Shown piece by piece: positions 18,443 to 27,860 of a stretch of 64,000 bases of DNA; positions within the stretch are counted from its first letter, which is position 1; every line of letters begins with the position of its first letter. The stretch is from NCBI RefSeq assembly GCF_001458595.1, contig NZ_LN890328.1:372529-436528 (forward strand), given 5' to 3'. The position numbers and the translations under genes are program-made. The notes beneath the pieces are model-generated. The model was not told where the DNA came from, searched no databases, and was given only the letters and a program-made list of their open reading frames with translations. This DNA comes from Clostridium neonatale (GTDB lineage Bacteria; Bacillota; Clostridia; Clostridiales; Clostridiaceae).

Positions 18443-19066
18443 TTATAAAATTCTTAAAAAGGCTAAAATGATTAATAATACTCCAGAAAGCCATGAAAGT
18501 TCAAAGTGAACTTTATCAGCAAATTTTTTACCAATAAAAACACCAGTTGAAATTGCTAAAAAGCCAATGACGATACAAAGGATTAGTACCTCAATATAGT
18601 TAATGTTGCATAAGCTAGAACTAAATCCAACAGCAATGCTATCTAGCGATAAAGCAAGTGCCAAGTAAAATGCTTCTTTTGGACTTAATGATTTAGATTT
18701 ATCAAAATCTGCTTTAACTTCATCAGTATAAACTTTTAAAACAAAATTAAAATCGAATAATTTAAATTTTAAAGGCTGATCAAGTAATAGATTTTTAGAG
18801 ATATATGACTTAAAGACATATTCAAATATCCTATAAAAACCTAATATTATAAGCAAAGTAAAACCTAGTAAACTTGGAATTTTATCAGGTAAAAAGTTTT
18901 TAACAATCGATCCTAAAAACAACGAAAAAGCCAAAGTTCCAGTGCAGACTAAATTTATTATTATTGTTGAAAGCTTTGGTATATGAATTTTTGAAGTACC
19001 ATATGCTACGCTTGCAACAAATGAATCAATACATAAAGAACAAACTAATACTAACGATTCAAGCAT
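18443..19066 (-). CDS. MntP/YtaF-family membrane protein
   Basis: A 207-residue integral membrane protein with about six hydrophobic segments. The internally repeated motifs LCIDSFVASVAYG and LALSLDSIAVGFS, each with an Asp in a membrane helix, are typical of the MntP/YtaF family, which includes manganese exporters and the sporulation-associated YtaF. The long loop between helices 3 and 4 (KFKLFDFNF...) resembles YtaF more than MntP. A start at 19084 is in frame, but GAGGT precedes the ATG at 19066. Confidence 0.85.
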   Translation of the reverse strand: MLESLVLVCSLCIDSFVASVAYGTSKIHIPKLSTIIINLVCTGTLAFSLFLGSIVKNFLPDKIPSLLGFTLLIILGFYRIFEYVFKSYISKNLLLDQPLKFKLFDFNFVLKVYTDEVKADFDKSKSLSPKEAFYLALALSLDSIAVGFSSSLCNINYIEVLILCIVIGFLAISTGVFIGKKFADKVHFELSWLSGVLLIILAFLRIL

Positions 19067-19255
19067 AAAATTTACCTCAGACATTTTTATTTACAAACAT
19101 AATATGATGAAAAGATGGCATTAGTTACAAAAAACCACTTTTACAATATGTTTATTTTATTGAATAAACATAGATTTCAAATTATAATAAAGTTAGTGTG
19201 ATAAATTAAGAAAAGATCATAATAGAATATATAGTATAGCATTAGGAGGAAATAT

Positions 19256-20059
19256 ATGTACAAACTAATAGCATTAGATATGGATGGAACGCTTTTAACT
19301 AGTGAGAAGAAAATCGCTGAAAGTACTAAAATAGCTTTAGAGAAAGCAGAAGAAAAAGGCGTAAAAGTAGTTCTAGCATCAGGCAGACCAATAGATGGAA
19401 TAACAAGATATTTAGAAGAGCTTAACTTATTAAAGAAAGATGATTATGTACTTAGCTATAATGGTGGAATAGTTCAAAATACACACACTAAAGAGATTGT
19501 ATCAAAAGCAGTATTAAAAGGATCAGATTTAAAATTATTATATGATATAAGTAAGAAATTAAATGTAAATATACATGCATTTTCTGCCACAGAAGGTTTA
19601 ATTACACCTAAAATTAGTAAGTATACTCAATATGAAGCTGATATGAATGGAATTGAAATCACAATAAAAGATTTTAATGAAATTGATGATAATGAGGAAA
19701 TAATAAAAGTTATGATGATTGATCCGGCAGAAATACTGGATCCTGCTATAGAAAAGCTGCCAAAAGATCTTTACGAAAAATATAGTGTATTCAAAAGTGC
19801 AGAGTTTTTCTTAGAATTTACAAATAAAGAAGTAGATAAGGGACTAGGTCTTAAAAAATTAGGAGAATATCTTGGAATAGCTAAGGATGAAATGATTGCA
19901 TGCGGAGATGCAGGTAATGACTTATCTATGGTTAAGTACGCTGGAATGGGAGTAGCAATGGGGAATGCAACTAATGATGTTAAAGAAATTGCTAATTACA
20001 TAACATTATCAAATGATGAAGATGGAATAGCGAAAGTAATAGAAAAATTCATATTATAA
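19256..20059 (+). CDS. Cof-type HAD-family phosphatase
   Basis: A 267-residue HAD hydrolase. Motif I is IALDMDGTLLTSEKKI with the nucleophile Asp at residue 7; motif II is VLASGRP; motif IV is ACGDAGNDLSMVKYAG followed by GVAMGNATNDVKEIA. The Cof-type cap gives substrates such as sugar phosphates or flavin phosphates, but the true substrate cannot be read from sequence. AGGAGG lies 7 bases before the ATG. Its 3-prime end recurs as a degenerate copy near 22160-22210. Confidence 0.9.
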   Translation: MYKLIALDMDGTLLTSEKKIAESTKIALEKAEEKGVKVVLASGRPIDGITRYLEELNLLKKDDYVLSYNGGIVQNTHTKEIVSKAVLKGSDLKLLYDISKKLNVNIHAFSATEGLITPKISKYTQYEADMNGIEITIKDFNEIDDNEEIIKVMMIDPAEILDPAIEKLPKDLYEKYSVFKSAEFFLEFTNKEVDKGLGLKKLGEYLGIAKDEMIACGDAGNDLSMVKYAGMGVAMGNATNDVKEIANYITLSNDEDGIAKVIEKFIL

Positions 20060-20067
20060 AGTAAATA

Positions 20068-20120
20068 AAAAAACTTCTCGTAGAAATGGTTTTGTGTTCA
20101 GTTTCTACGAGAAGTTTTTT
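20068..20120. terminator. Bidirectional terminator after the Cof-type phosphatase
   Basis: Arms 20068-20086 and 20102-20120 (based on cttctcgtagaaa) form a 19-bp stem whose arms end in A and T runs. It also ends the minus-strand MerR-type gene, whose stop lies at its edge. A similar stem occurs at 22223-22269. Confidence 0.9.
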
Positions 20121-20874
20121 ACTTAGCACCAAATAATCTGGCTATAAGGCTTGGACTTTTTTGAGATGCGATTTCATGTTCAATTGTATAAGCTTTTTCA
20201 ACCACATTTTCAAACTTTTTAATCCTATAGATTACTTGATCACTTAATTCTATGGATTTTGATTCAATATTGTTAGATAAATCAGATAAGTTTTCTTCCA
20301 TTCTTGAACTCTCATATTCAAGTTTATCTGTTATTAAATCTTGAACTTTAGAAACCATATCGTCATTCATTGTTTGAGAATTTTTAGTGTGTTCAGATAA
20401 TTCAGTACATATGTAATCTTTTATATCTTTAGTTAAATTCTCTTTCATTTGATCTATGTAATTAAATAATTCAGATTTCAATTTTGAAATTTCATCAATT
20501 TGTGATTGAGAAATCAATGAAATTAAATCAGAAACAGATAATGTGTTTGTCTCCCTAGATATATCATTATCATCTAGTGGAAGTTCTTCACAATATGATT
20601 GAATTTCCTTAATTGTTAAACCTTTATTTTTTAAGCGAATAAGAAATTCTAATTTATCTATATCTTTATCAGTATAAATAAGTTCTTTATTTGAAACCTG
20701 AATTTTTAATAAATTATCAAAAATGTTGGTATAGTATCTTATTTTGCTATCACTTTCCCCTAATAATGCAGCAACTTGATTAATCGAGTAAGATAATATG
20801 CCACTTCTTTTTTTTTCTTGAAGAGTTACTGTATCATTATTTTGTATACTAATGTACTGAGTCTTATTTTCCAT
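20119..20874 (-). CDS. MerR-type DNA-binding protein with long coiled coil, RacA-like architecture
   Basis: A 251-residue protein. Residues about 27-95 form a MerR-like winged helix: YSINQVAALLGESDSKIRYY, then YTDKDIDKLEFLIRLKNKGL. Residues about 115-235 are strongly heptad-patterned (SKLKSELFNYIDQMKENL and SSRMEENLSDLSNNIESK). This layout resembles the chromosome anchor RacA and other MerR-coiled-coil proteins, not metal sensors, since no effector Cys cluster is present. It is divergent from the FtsZ/TubZ-like gene across 179 bp. A role as its DNA-binding partner or repressor is inference. Confidence 0.75.
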   Translation of the reverse strand: MENKTQYISIQNNDTVTLQEKKRSGILSYSINQVAALLGESDSKIRYYTNIFDNLLKIQVSNKELIYTDKDIDKLEFLIRLKNKGLTIKEIQSYCEELPLDDNDISRETNTLSVSDLISLISQSQIDEISKLKSELFNYIDQMKENLTKDIKDYICTELSEHTKNSQTMNDDMVSKVQDLITDKLEYESSRMEENLSDLSNNIESKSIELSDQVIYRIKKFENVVEKAYTIEHEIASQKSPSLIARLFGAK

Positions 20875-20920
20875 ATTAGTTTTACACCATCCTTAAATAT
20901 CTATAAAATAGAATTACATA

Positions 20921-20961
20921 TTGACGTGGAAGTATGTGGGATATATTATAGAATTATAATA
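20921..20961 (+). promoter_or_regulatory. Promoter and inverted repeat of the FtsZ/TubZ-like gene
   Basis: TTGACG at 20921-20926, a 17-bp spacer and TATTAT at 20944-20949 make a good vegetative promoter. The inverted repeat TATTATA-GAAT-TATAATA (20944-20961) overlaps the -10 box, a suitable place for a repressor, possibly the divergent MerR-type protein. Confidence 0.55.
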
Positions 20962-21053
20962 TCACAAAAGTGTATAATATGAAATGATTTAAATATAAAA
21001 ATTTAGACTTTATAAAGTATATTTTTGAAATTATTACCAGTGGAGGTTGTATT

Positions 21054-22109
21054 ATGGAAAAGAGCAAAATGCTGTTTGTAGCATTAGGACAAGGTGCAGG
21101 AAATGTAGTTGATGGATTATTAAGCAAAGACAAAAGGTATAAAGGGTTATTCTTAAATAGTAGTTTATTTGACATTAAGCCTTTAAAAAATGCATATATC
21201 GATAAAAATGTATATTTATATCCTGGAATGGATGGATCAGGTAGAGATAGAGCTAAATCTGAGGAAATGATAAGAGATAATGCAAATGCAATAGGAGCTT
21301 TACTTAGAAAATATCCTCAAACTGAAACTATGGTTGTATTTACAACAATGGGAGGAGGGACAGGCTCAGGAGCAATAAAAACTTTTATACAAATAGCTAA
21401 AGCTTCAATACCAAATACAAAAATAAATATTGTAGCAATACTTCCGAGTCTTCATGAAGATGAACTATCATTTAAAAACACTATTGAATGTTGGAATGAT
21501 ATAAATAGTATGATGGATGTAATCAGTGATGTAAAATTTGTTGATAATAATAAAAGGAATACATATAAAGAAATTAACAATGAATTAATTGAAAGCTTAG
21601 ATTTAACCTATAACATTATAGGAATTCATCCAGATGGAAACATAGATAATAAAGATTCATTTAGAATAAATACAGCTGAAGGTACTGGAATAGTCTTAAA
21701 GCTTTATGACAGCTTAAAGGATGAAAAGACAGCAATTGATTTGGCTATAAAAAATAGTGTATTTGTACAGCCTGATATATACGATTGTGATTACTTGGGA
21801 ATTAATTTAAAAGAGGGCGGATATAATCCAAATGAAATTGCTAAATGTTTCGAAGTTTATAAAAGTACATATGTAACTTACAATGATAAATTTAATACAG
21901 TTGTACTTGGAGGATGTGAGACACCTATAGAAGCAATTAAGTTAATAAAGATGTCATTAGATGAAAAGAACAAAAGAAAATCCCAAAGAAAAAGAAAAAG
22001 AAGTGTAATGATAGATATTGATGAAAATGTTAGTTTGGATGTTGTAAAAGAAGATAATAAAGAAATAGATATATTTAGTGACTCTATTTCAGATATACTA
22101 GATATATAA
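21054..22109 (+). CDS. FtsZ/TubZ-like tubulin-superfamily GTPase
   Basis: A 351-residue protein. FTTMGGGTGSGAIKT contains the tubulin/FtsZ signature GGGTGSG at residues 100-106; GQGAGN at 12-17 resembles the tubulin T1 loop GQxGN. A RINTAEGTG segment is a plausible T6 region. A clear NxDxxD catalytic T7 loop was not found, so GTPase activity may differ from FtsZ. The C-terminus has a basic patch (KNKRKSQRKRKRS) and an acidic tail ending ISDILDI. It is too divergent for the cell-division FtsZ and resembles the TubZ-type partition proteins of plasmids and phages. Confidence 0.75.
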   Translation: MEKSKMLFVALGQGAGNVVDGLLSKDKRYKGLFLNSSLFDIKPLKNAYIDKNVYLYPGMDGSGRDRAKSEEMIRDNANAIGALLRKYPQTETMVVFTTMGGGTGSGAIKTFIQIAKASIPNTKINIVAILPSLHEDELSFKNTIECWNDINSMMDVISDVKFVDNNKRNTYKEINNELIESLDLTYNIIGIHPDGNIDNKDSFRINTAEGTGIVLKLYDSLKDEKTAIDLAIKNSVFVQPDIYDCDYLGINLKEGGYNPNEIAKCFEVYKSTYVTYNDKFNTVVLGGCETPIEAIKLIKMSLDEKNKRKSQRKRKRSVMIDIDENVSLDVVKEDNKEIDIFSDSISDILDI

Positions 22110-22149
22110 ATTTATTAAGGTGGCGTTTATTTATAATTATCTAAGTAGC

Positions 22150-22211
22150 TTGGAATAATATGGGATACTTACGAAGATATAATATAAAAAATAATAGAAA
22201 AATTCATATTA
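22150..22211 (+). pseudogene. Degenerate copy of the 3-prime end of the Cof-type phosphatase gene
   Basis: The final codons of the gene at 19256, encoding IEKFIL and stop, recur exactly at 22191-22211. Upstream, YEDII*KIIEKFIL aligns with NDEDGIAKVIEKFIL of the intact gene, with one stop codon. The terminator that follows is also similar to the one after the intact gene. No other part of the phosphatase is recognisable. Confidence 0.6.
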
Positions 22212-22222
22212 TAAATTAATAC

Positions 22223-22276
22223 GAGCTTCTAGTAGAAATTGGTTTACATATATTTTCTACTAGAAGCTCTTTGTTT
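22223..22276 (+). terminator. Terminator downstream of the FtsZ/TubZ-like gene
   Basis: The arms gagcttctagtagaaa (22223-22238) and its complement (22254-22269) form a 16-bp stem followed by tttgttt. Its sequence resembles the terminator at 20068-20120. Confidence 0.85.
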
Positions 22277-22588
22277 AAAAAATAACTAATTATTGATAAC
22301 TAATTAATTTTTGTGTATATAAAAATTAATTTTTATATGATAAAATGGCGATTTTAGGTGAGCTGGTGATAATAACAATGAAGAATTAGATATATTGAAT
22401 GTTAAAAAAATAGCAAAATATAAATAATAATCATTGATAATTAATAATTATTATTCTATAATGATTATAAAGATTAAAAGAAACAATATGTTAATATTTC
22501 AAATTTTTAATATGAGAGTATAGAAATTGTCTGCAAATGTATAATAAATAATATAAATAAAAGTCAGACAATTCAAGGAGGAAAATAA
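22277..22588. other. Non-coding AT-rich gap before the NADH oxidase
   Basis: 312 bp without a credible gene. It contains AT-rich stretches and several copies of taataatt. A GGAGG site at its right edge serves the next gene. No riboswitch or repeat family member was recognised. Confidence 0.6.
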
Positions 22589-23923
22589 ATGAAAATTATT
22601 GTAGTTGGATGTACACATGCAGGAACTGCTGCTGTAGTAAATTTAAAAGAAGAACATAAGGATGCTGAGATAGTAGTCTATGAAAAAAATGATAATGTAT
22701 CTTTCTTATCATGCGGTATAGCATTAAGTATTGGTGGAGTAGTAACAGAAACAGAAAAGTTATTTTATAATTCTCCAAGCAATCTAGAATCTATGGGAAT
22801 AGCTATGAAGATGGGATTTGAAGTTTTAGATATTGATTTTGATAATAAGAAAATAAAAGTAAAAAATTTATCTGAAGATAAGGTTATAGAAGATAACTAT
22901 GATAAATTAGTATTAACATTAGGATCTTGGCCAATTGTTCCTAGACTTGAAGGCATAAATTTAGATAATATTTTATTATGTAAAAATTATGATCATGCAA
23001 AAGTGATTCAAGAAAAAGAAAAAAGTGCTAAAAATATAGTTGTAATAGGTGCTGGATATATAGGAGTAGAGCTTGCAGAAGCATTTGAAGTTCAAGGCAA
23101 AAATGTTACGCTAATTGATGCAGAAGATAGAATTATGGCAAAATATTTAGATCCTGAGTTAACTAATGTAGCTGAAGAAGAATTCAGAAAACATGGAGTA
23201 AAACTTGCTTTAGGCGAGATGGTTCAAAGATTTGAAGGGGAAAATAATAAAGTTACAAAAGTAATAACAGAAAAGAATAGTTACGAAGCTGATTTAGTTA
23301 TATTATGCATAGGATTTGCACCTAATACTAAAATTATAAAGGATAAGCTTGATACATTAAAAAATGGTGCAATAATTATAGATGAATACATGAGAACAAG
23401 CAAAGAAGATGTATTTGCAGCAGGTGACTGTTGTTCTGTAATATATAATCCTGTAGGTGATGTAAGATATATTCCTCTTGCTACTAATGCAGTAAGAATG
23501 GGAACTCTTGTAGCGAAAAATATAGAGAAACCAACACTTAAATATATAGGTACTCAAGGTACATCAGGAATTAAGATATATGAAAAATGCATAGCATCAA
23601 CAGGACTTACTGAAGAAATGGCAAGAAAGACTACAGATTATAATGTTGAAGCTGTAAGTATAGTTGATAACTACAGACCAGAATTTATGCCTACATATGA
23701 TGAAGCTACTGTAAAGATTGTTTACGATAGAGATTCACGAAGAATTATAGGAGGGCAGATACTTTCTAATCTAGATCTAACTCAATTTATGAATACACTA
23801 TCAGTAGTAATTCAAAATAATATGACTGTGGAGGAACTTGCTATGACAGATTTCTTCTTCCAGCCACATTTCAATAAACCATGGAGCTTATTAAATTTAG
23901 TAGCACTAGAAGCAATAAAATAG
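22589..23923 (+). CDS. nox: NADH oxidase, water-forming type (FAD-dependent)
   Basis: A 444-residue flavoprotein disulfide reductase. It starts with the FAD motif IVVGCTHAGTAAV and has the redox Cys in NVSFLSCGIALSIGG, the single-Cys arrangement of NADH oxidases and peroxidases. The NADH-binding VVIGAGYIGVELAEAF and the second FAD motif DVFAAGDCC follow. Sequence style is closest to lactic-acid-bacterial NoxE; in a clostridium it would remove oxygen by reducing it to water. CoA-disulfide reductase is an alternative within the same superfamily. Confidence 0.82.
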   Translation: MKIIVVGCTHAGTAAVVNLKEEHKDAEIVVYEKNDNVSFLSCGIALSIGGVVTETEKLFYNSPSNLESMGIAMKMGFEVLDIDFDNKKIKVKNLSEDKVIEDNYDKLVLTLGSWPIVPRLEGINLDNILLCKNYDHAKVIQEKEKSAKNIVVIGAGYIGVELAEAFEVQGKNVTLIDAEDRIMAKYLDPELTNVAEEEFRKHGVKLALGEMVQRFEGENNKVTKVITEKNSYEADLVILCIGFAPNTKIIKDKLDTLKNGAIIIDEYMRTSKEDVFAAGDCCSVIYNPVGDVRYIPLATNAVRMGTLVAKNIEKPTLKYIGTQGTSGIKIYEKCIASTGLTEEMARKTTDYNVEAVSIVDNYRPEFMPTYDEATVKIVYDRDSRRIIGGQILSNLDLTQFMNTLSVVIQNNMTVEELAMTDFFFQPHFNKPWSLLNLVALEAIK

Positions 23924-23931
23924 TTTAAGAT

Positions 23932-23980
23932 AAAAATCTCTCAGTTAGAATACTAATATTATTGAGAGATTTTTTTATTT
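23932..23980 (+). terminator. Terminator after the NADH oxidase gene
   Basis: aaaaatctctca (23932-23943) pairs with tgagagattttt (23963-23974) and a run of T follows. Confidence 0.85.
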
Positions 23981-24184
23981 TCCCTTTTATATGATATGGC
24001 ATCCTAAAAGCGAAATATAAACAAAATATAAATAAAATATAAACTTAAAGTAATAGTTAACGACAATTATTTTATAATATAATTTTATAGACTTTGTAGA
24101 CAATAAAAGTTAGTTTAGATTAGTAGAAATTATGTATAGCCATACAAAAGAAAATTGAACAAGGATGTTAAAGGGGGAAAATAA

Positions 24185-25297
24185 ATGAGGCTGATCCCTA
24201 TTGATAGAGTACGGCCCAATACAGTTTTGGGGAAAACTGTATATGACTGGGGTGGAAAAGTATTATTAAGAGCTGGTGTAGTGCTAAAACAAAATACTAT
24301 AAATAAGATAAGAGAAATTGGTATAAGTTCAATTTACATAGTAGATAAATACAGCCGAGAAGAAATTGAGGATGTAATAAAACCAGAGATAAGACAAAAA
24401 ACCATAACCTTAGTTAAGGAAGCTTTTTCAACAATCCAGAGATTAGAGCCTGAAAATAAAATTAAAAATGAAGAAAATGATTATACATGGCAAGAAGAAA
24501 GTTATTTTTATAATATTGGAAAAATGGTAGAAGATATTATGACGGACATATTAAGAAAAGAAGAACTAGTTCTTGCATTAGTAGATATAAGAAGCAATAA
24601 TGACTATATCTATGCTCATTCGGTTAATGTTGCAGTTATTTCTCTTATGATTGGTATAGCATTCAAATTGCCTAAAAAAAGATTAGAAGCGCTTTGTATA
24701 GGTGCATTACTACATGATATTGGTAAAGCATATTTGCCAAAAGAAATAATAAATAAAAAGGGAAAGCTTACAGAAACTGAGCAAAATATAATGAATGCCC
24801 ACCCAAGGCTTGGATATAAATATTTATCAAGTACATATAATGTCAGTGCATTAAGTAAAATAATAGTTCTTCAGCATCATGAAAATGTTGATGGAACTGG
24901 ATATCCAGATTGCCTTAAAAGAGATAAAATTATGGATTTAAGCGCTATTGTTAGTATTGCAAATGTTTATGATAATTTATCAACTAATACAAATGGAAGA
25001 GAAGCAATGTTTCCAAGTGATATTTTAGAATATTTAATGAGTAATGCAGAAAGAAAGTTTGATTATAATATGGTGAATGTGTTTTGTAGAATTGTAATAC
25101 CATTTCCAAGGGGAACCCTTGTAGAACTCAGTACAGGGGAAATAGCTGTTGTTGAAAAAACAATACCTAACTTCCCATTAAGGCCAATAGTAAAGATAAT
25201 TAATAGTAAAAGATCCAGCAGAGAAAATATGATAATAGATTTAATTACAGAACTGTCTATAGTTATTGTAAAAATAGTATATGACATAGATTTTTAG
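24185..25297 (+). CDS. HD-GYP domain protein (cyclic-di-GMP phosphodiesterase type)
   Basis: A 370-residue soluble protein. The N-terminal ~65 residues (LIPIDRVRPNTVLGKTVYD) form the small domain often found before clostridial HD-GYP domains. The HD-GYP region has HSVNVAVIS, LLHDIGKAYLPKEI, LQHHENVDGTGYPD and VSIANVYDNLS. The GYP motif is intact. There is no receiver or membrane segment. The gene is monocistronic, with GGGGG before the ATG and a terminator overlapping its stop. Confidence 0.9.
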   Translation: MRLIPIDRVRPNTVLGKTVYDWGGKVLLRAGVVLKQNTINKIREIGISSIYIVDKYSREEIEDVIKPEIRQKTITLVKEAFSTIQRLEPENKIKNEENDYTWQEESYFYNIGKMVEDIMTDILRKEELVLALVDIRSNNDYIYAHSVNVAVISLMIGIAFKLPKKRLEALCIGALLHDIGKAYLPKEIINKKGKLTETEQNIMNAHPRLGYKYLSSTYNVSALSKIIVLQHHENVDGTGYPDCLKRDKIMDLSAIVSIANVYDNLSTNTNGREAMFPSDILEYLMSNAERKFDYNMVNVFCRIVIPFPRGTLVELSTGEIAVVEKTIPNFPLRPIVKIINSKRSSRENMIIDLITELSIVIVKIVYDIDF

Positions 25298-25318
25298 AAA
25301 ATCTATGTCATATTTTTT
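25280..25318. terminator. Terminator overlapping the HD-GYP gene stop
   Basis: Arms 25280-25293 and 25299-25312 are perfect 14-base complements around a 5-base loop, followed by a run of T. The TAG stop codon of the HD-GYP gene lies in the loop. It faces the end of the minus-strand lactonase gene. Confidence 0.88.
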
Positions 25319-26375
25319 AGTCAAACACTATACATGTAGGTGATGGAGCAGTAAATGAATTTAACAATGCTAAATCTCCATTAGATTGATTTATAGAAAA
25401 AACAGATAAATTATTTGATTTTTCATTCGCACAAATCATGTATTTACCAGATGGGTCAATTCTAAAATCTCTTGGAGAATCTCCACCACAATCAAAACTA
25501 TTTATATATTTTAATAATCCAGTATTAGAATCAATATAGAATAAATTCAAAGAGTTATTCCCTCTATCTGATGTATATAAAAATTTATCATTATTATGAA
25601 TATGAATGGCAGCTCCTGACTTGTTAGCCTCATAATCTTCAGAAAGGTTACTTATTGTTTGAATATTTTCTAAGATTATATCTGAATCTGGATTGTATTT
25701 AAATGCAAAGACTTCAGAAGTTAACTCACTCAATACATAATAAAATGGTTTAGATTTGCAATAAGTTATATGTCTTGGACCAGTTCCGCCAGGAAAAGAA
25801 ATATTAAGATCATTTCTTTGAATTAATTTATTATTTTGAATTTCAGATATTATTAGCTTATCAATTCCAAGGTCCACAGAAATAATATATTTATTATCAT
25901 TTGTCATAATAGAACAATGTATATGTGGTTTTTCTTGTCTTTCAGGATTTATACTTGAGCCACTATGCTTATCAATAAAAGGATAATTAAGGATAATGCC
26001 GCATAATGTGTTATATACAATCATTTTATTTTCGTGATAATTAGAAGACAAAAGTAAAGAGTTGCTAGAATCGATACTTACATGACAAGGTTGCTTGTCT
26101 TCTGAAAGATTGTAATTAATTAAGTGTAGATTATTAGTTTCCTTATAATATTTAAATGATGCTACCCCACATTTTTTATTAATCTTGCATGAAGAATATA
26201 TTATATGATTTTCTTTATCTAAACATAGATAAGTAGGATTATCAATCTTATATGCTAAATGCAACTCTTCAATTTCCCCAGAGTCAGTATTTAAGTTAAA
26301 TCTATAGATTCCTTCACTTTCGTTATCTGTATAACTTCCAATGAATCCTGCTATTATATTTTTATGTAATAACAT
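25317..26375 (-). CDS. Lactonase-family beta-propeller (6-phosphogluconolactonase-like)
   Basis: A 352-residue seven-bladed beta-propeller of the lactonase (YbhE/Pgl) family. Characteristic segments are GFIGSYTDNESEGIYRF at the start, HVSIDSSNSLLLSSNYHENKMIVY, GTGPRHITYC, AAIHIHNNDKFLYTSDRGNNSLNLF and SPRDFRIDPSGKYMICANEKSNNLSVF. Activity on 6-phosphogluconolactone is known for some members but not assured here, since clostridia often lack the oxidative pentose phosphate route. GGGGG lies upstream of the start. Confidence 0.85.
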   Translation of the reverse strand: MLLHKNIIAGFIGSYTDNESEGIYRFNLNTDSGEIEELHLAYKIDNPTYLCLDKENHIIYSSCKINKKCGVASFKYYKETNNLHLINYNLSEDKQPCHVSIDSSNSLLLSSNYHENKMIVYNTLCGIILNYPFIDKHSGSSINPERQEKPHIHCSIMTNDNKYIISVDLGIDKLIISEIQNNKLIQRNDLNISFPGGTGPRHITYCKSKPFYYVLSELTSEVFAFKYNPDSDIILENIQTISNLSEDYEANKSGAAIHIHNNDKFLYTSDRGNNSLNLFYIDSNTGLLKYINSFDCGGDSPRDFRIDPSGKYMICANEKSNNLSVFSINQSNGDLALLNSFTAPSPTCIVFD

Positions 26376-26745
26376 TTGATATGCCCCCTTTTTGATTCAT
26401 ATATAATATAAAAAGTATACCATAAATAGTTTTACGAGAAATATATGGCGTATAGCTGTTTAATAGAAAAATATTTATTTAATTAAATGATTAATAAAAA
26501 AACAATTAATTCATAGATATATAGGTGCAAAAATATTGAATTATAATAATATTTTGAAAAAAATTTATGAATAAATATAAATAAGATGTGTATACAAATT
26601 ATTGTGGACTTCAAATTTCTAATTTAATTGTTATTTCTTTTGAAAGTTGATAAAAGATATGTATCTGTGATAATATTTACTTAATAGGTTTAAAGATAAA
26701 GAATTGTAAAAAAATATAGCAATAAGCATACTAGGGGGGATATAA
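26376..26745. other. Divergent intergenic region between the lactonase and metA
   Basis: 370 bp of AT-rich DNA holding both divergent promoters. I looked for an S-box/SAM riboswitch or T-box ahead of metA and saw no matching conserved segments or terminator. A GGGGGG ribosome site precedes metA. Confidence 0.6.
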
Positions 26746-27660
26746 ATGCCAATAAAAATTCCTAAAGAATTACCAGCATTTAAAGTTTTGTCAGATGAAA
26801 ATATATTTATAATGAATGATGAAAGAGCTATGTCACAAGACATAAGACCTTTAAAAATAGTTATTCTTAATTTAATGCCTAAAAAAATAGTTACAGAAAA
26901 TCAACTTTTAAGATATCTATCAAATACACCTCTGCAGGTTGAAATAAGTTTAATTCAGCCTAAAACATATACATGCAAAAACACTCCAGAGGAGCATCTT
27001 AAGAAATTTTATGGATATTTTGATGATATAAAGCATGAAAAATTTGATGGATTAATCATAACTGGAGCTCCAGTTGAAACAATGGAGTTTGAAGATGTAG
27101 CATATTGGGACGAGCTTTCGGAAATTATGAAGTGGAGTGAAAAGAACGTATTTTCAACATTGCACATTTGTTGGGCATCACAAGCAGGGCTATATTATCA
27201 TTTCAATGTTCCTAAATATGATTTGAAAGAAAAAATGTTTGGAATATTTTCACATAATGTTATAGATGAAAAAGCAGACTTAACAAGAGGATTAAGTGAT
27301 ATCTTTTATGCACCACATTCTAGACATACAGAAGTCAGAAGAGAAGATATAGATAAAGTTAAAGAACTTGAAATATTATCAGAATCTGATGAAGCAGGAG
27401 TGTTTATTGTATCTACAAAGGATAGAAGAAAAGTATTTATAACTGGTCATCTTGAATATGACAGGGGAACACTAAAAGAAGAATATGTACGTGATAAGGA
27501 AAAAGGTATGGAGATACAGATACCTAAAAATTATTTTAGAAATGATGATCCAAATAGTATGCCACTACAAACATGGAGGGGCAGTGCGAATATCGTTTTT
27601 GGTAACTGGCTAAATTACTGTGTATACCAAAATACACCATATAATCTTAATGATTTATAA
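26746..27660 (+). CDS. metA: Homoserine O-acetyltransferase, MetA family
   Basis: A 304-residue enzyme activating homoserine for methionine synthesis. HICWASQAG places the catalytic Cys at residue 142, and [12 protein letters not shown] gives His235 and Glu237 of the triad. Residue 111 is Glu (in [15 protein letters not shown]); in this family Glu at 111 goes with acetyl-CoA use and Gly with succinyl-CoA use, so acetylation is predicted. The gene stands alone. Its stop codon abuts the terminal inverted repeat of the left non-coding element. Confidence 0.93.
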   Translation: MPIKIPKELPAFKVLSDENIFIMNDERAMSQDIRPLKIVILNLMPKKIVTENQLLRYLSNTPLQVEISLIQPKTYTCKNTPEEHLKKFYGYFDDIKHEKFDGLIITGAPVETMEFEDVAYWDELSEIMKWSEKNVFSTLHICWASQAGLYYHFNVPKYDLKEKMFGIFSHNVIDEKADLTRGLSDIFYAPHSRHTEVRREDIDKVKELEILSESDEAGVFIVSTKDRRKVFITGHLEYDRGTLKEEYVRDKEKGMEIQIPKNYFRNDDPNSMPLQTWRGSANIVFGNWLNYCVYQNTPYNLNDL

Positions 27661-27747
27661 TTTAAATATATTGTGTAGAATCAGAATTTAGTGGGAAATA
27701 ACCGAAATTTAATATATGATATGCTCGATTGTAGGAAAATTTCAGCT

Positions 27748-27792
27748 AAAACCTGCTAAGAAAAATCAAGTTTTTTTTAGCAGGTTTTTTAT
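27748..27792 (+). terminator. Strong hairpin with T tract at the left IS110 junction
   Basis: aaaacctgctaagaaaaa (27748-27765) pairs with the complementary run ending at 27788, followed by T. It lies about 90 bp after metA and could end that transcript, but it is at or just inside the IS110 boundary and may have come with the insertion. Confidence 0.75.
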
Positions 27793-27860
27793 ATATTTTT
27801 TGCATGACAAATAAATTAAACAGAAATTCTGTTTAATTTAGATATAGATACTATCTAAAT

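Noticed and set aside
21054..22109. The cell-division gene ftsZ
   Set aside because: The sequence is far from clostridial FtsZ outside the GGGTGSG motif, lacks a clear NxDxxD loop and is not near division genes.
26376..26745. SAM riboswitch or T-box upstream of metA
   Set aside because: No S-box conserved helices, no T-box sequence and no terminator/antiterminator pair were found.
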